7,451 nt of DNA from assembly GCA_009692275.1 (NCBI GenBank), contig SHZL01000136.1:1-7451 (forward strand), read 5' to 3'. The notes under the pieces were generated by a model, which had not been told where the DNA came from, made no database searches, and saw only the letters and a list, made by a program, of their open reading frames with translations. Origin of the DNA: Lysobacterales bacterium. GTDB lineage: Bacteria; Pseudomonadota; Gammaproteobacteria; Xanthomonadales; SZUA-36. The translations under genes and the position numbers were made by a program. Below, one piece after another: positions 7,141-7,451 of the stretch; position 1 is the first letter of the stretch; the number at the start of each line of letters is the position of its first letter.

Positions 7141-7158
7141 GCGTTCCTGCGGGAACGT
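7141..7158. repeat. Short perfect hairpin after the gene cluster
   Basis: CGTTCC (7142-7147) pairs with GGAACG (7152-7157) around a TGCG loop, with a further G/T pair outside. It is followed by TCAAAAAA on the + strand, so there is no U-run after the stem in the direction of the gene cluster and it is not a canonical terminator. It may be part of a degenerate palindromic element together with the C-rich motif at 7175-7198. Confidence 0.5.
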
Positions 7159-7174
7159 CAAAAAATTGCACCCG

Positions 7175-7198
7175 CCCCCTTTAACCGTCCCCTTTTAA
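7175..7198. repeat. C-rich double motif, possible half of a second palindromic repeat family
   Basis: CCCCTTTAA (7176-7184) and CCCCTTTTAA (7189-7198) form an imperfect direct repeat around CCGTC. Read on the minus strand it gives GGGGACGGTTAAAGGGG, which resembles a terminal motif seen in dispersed repeats of some proteobacteria (from memory, not checked). Only one arm is visible here, so it could be a decayed copy. It marks the sharp border between the G+C-rich cluster and the AT-rich stretch that follows. Confidence 0.4.
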
Positions 7199-7202
7199 GA
7201 TT

Positions 7203-7310
7203 ATTGACAATAATAATTAATGGCGATTGACATACAATTGACAATATGTCGATTCAGAAGTCATAATTGTTGACAATAGTATTTATTACAGTTGACATAA
7301 CGTTGACAAG
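7203..7310 (+). promoter_or_regulatory. Phased TTGACA array: two copies of a three-site unit
   Basis: Six exact TTGACA hexamers start at 7204, 7227, 7238, 7270, 7292 and 7303. The extended sites are ATTGACAAT, ATTGACATA, ATTGACAAT, then GTTGACAAT, GTTGACATA, GTTGACAAG. The third-last and last letters vary in the same order in both triplets, and the flanking base changes from A to G between them. Corresponding sites are 66, 65 and 65 bp apart; within units the spacings are 23+11 and 22+11 bp, near whole helical turns, so all sites would face the same side of DNA. ATTGACAAT is itself a palindrome around the central A, suiting a dimeric protein. It directly precedes a helix-turn-helix gene, so an operator for that protein is the natural reading (inference). 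An iteron-like origin is less likely. Confidence 0.7.
7238..7267 (+). promoter_or_regulatory. Candidate sigma-70 promoter for the helix-turn-helix gene
   Basis: TTGACA at 7238-7243 is followed after 18 nt by CATAAT at 7262-7267, matching the -35 consensus fully and the -10 consensus at 5 of 6 positions. No other TTGACA in the array has a comparable -10 at 16-18 nt. Transcription would start near 7274, leaving the second triplet of sites around and just downstream of the start, a position suited to repression. Confidence 0.5.
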
Positions 7311-7331
7311 ACACGTACCTGGACAATTTCG

Positions 7332-7451
7332 ATGGACACTCCTGAATCCATTCTGGCTTTCTTGAAAAATCAGGGAAGCTCAGGTAGCAAAACACTTTGC
7401 GCTCATCTTGGCATCAGCCGGCAAGCGCTCAACCGACATCTCAACCGCCTC
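7332..7451 (+). CDS. Helix-turn-helix DNA-binding protein, 3' end cut off
   Basis: Forty codons are visible before the window ends. Residues 5-14 look like a first helix (ESILAFLKNQ), followed by a glycine/serine turn and a helix-turn-helix: SKTLCAHLGISRQALNRHL (19-37), in which LGISRQALNRHL resembles a recognition helix of winged-helix regulators. ATG 7332 is the first ordinary start after an in-frame TGA at 7293-7295; the Shine-Dalgarno is poor (GGA at 7321-7323). The N-terminal layout is shared by many one-domain regulators and by larger proteins with an HTH in front of an effector domain (for example ATPase/STAS-like proteins), so the full function cannot be told. Its position directly after the TTGACA array suggests it may bind there. 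No link to the metabolic cluster is visible apart from orientation. Confidence 0.7.
   Translation, partial: MDTPESILAFLKNQGSSGSKTLCAHLGISRQALNRHLNRL

Noticed and set aside
7203..7310. CRISPR array or plasmid iteron origin
   Set aside because: The repeated units are 6-9 bp with AT-rich, non-unique spacers, unlike CRISPR. No DnaA-box cluster or replication initiator is visible, so a regulatory array is the simpler reading.

Overview
This is a G+C-rich proteobacterial window, probably gammaproteobacterial and perhaps environmental or marine. That placement is an inference from codon style, the protein families and the repeat type; no marker gene is present. Nearly all of it is one co-directional (+) catabolic gene cluster of five genes. 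In order they are: an aminomethyltransferase (GcvT)-family protein cut by the left edge; a 716-residue NDP-forming acyl-CoA synthetase; an aldehyde dehydrogenase of the PuuC type; a short enoyl-CoA hydratase/isomerase; and a glutamine synthetase-family gamma-glutamyl-amine ligase of the PuuA type. The last three genes are tightly packed, with gaps of 11 and 20 nt. The first three are separated by small inverted-repeat elements.

Taken together, the enzymes suggest breakdown of an amine. The ligase would glutamylate the amine, the dehydrogenase would oxidise the resulting aldehyde to an acid, the NDP-forming ligase would make a CoA thioester, and the crotonase-fold enzyme would act on it. The GcvT-like protein would move a one-carbon or methyl unit to tetrahydrofolate. 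The substrate cannot be read from the sequence. An amine oxidase (PuuB-like) and a gamma-glutamyl hydrolase (PuuD-like), expected in a classical Puu pathway, are not in the window.

The acyl-CoA synthetase gene is bracketed by two hairpin elements (1031-1104 and 3209-3285) that share the terminal core GGGGTCAGAGT but differ inside. The first supplies the start codon and first ten codons of the gene. The second supplies its last codons and stop. They resemble REP/MITE-like palindromes known in Gammaproteobacteria.

After the cluster (7069 onward) there is a 263-nt non-coding stretch. It holds a small hairpin, a second type of C-rich repeat motif (7175-7198), and then an abruptly AT-rich segment (28% G+C over 7201-7310 by hand count). 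That segment carries six TTGACA sites in two copies of a three-site unit with a period of 65-66 bp and spacings near multiples of 11 bp. Directly after it begins a helix-turn-helix protein gene that the window's end cuts off. The array looks like the control region of that gene and is the most unusual regulatory structure in the window.
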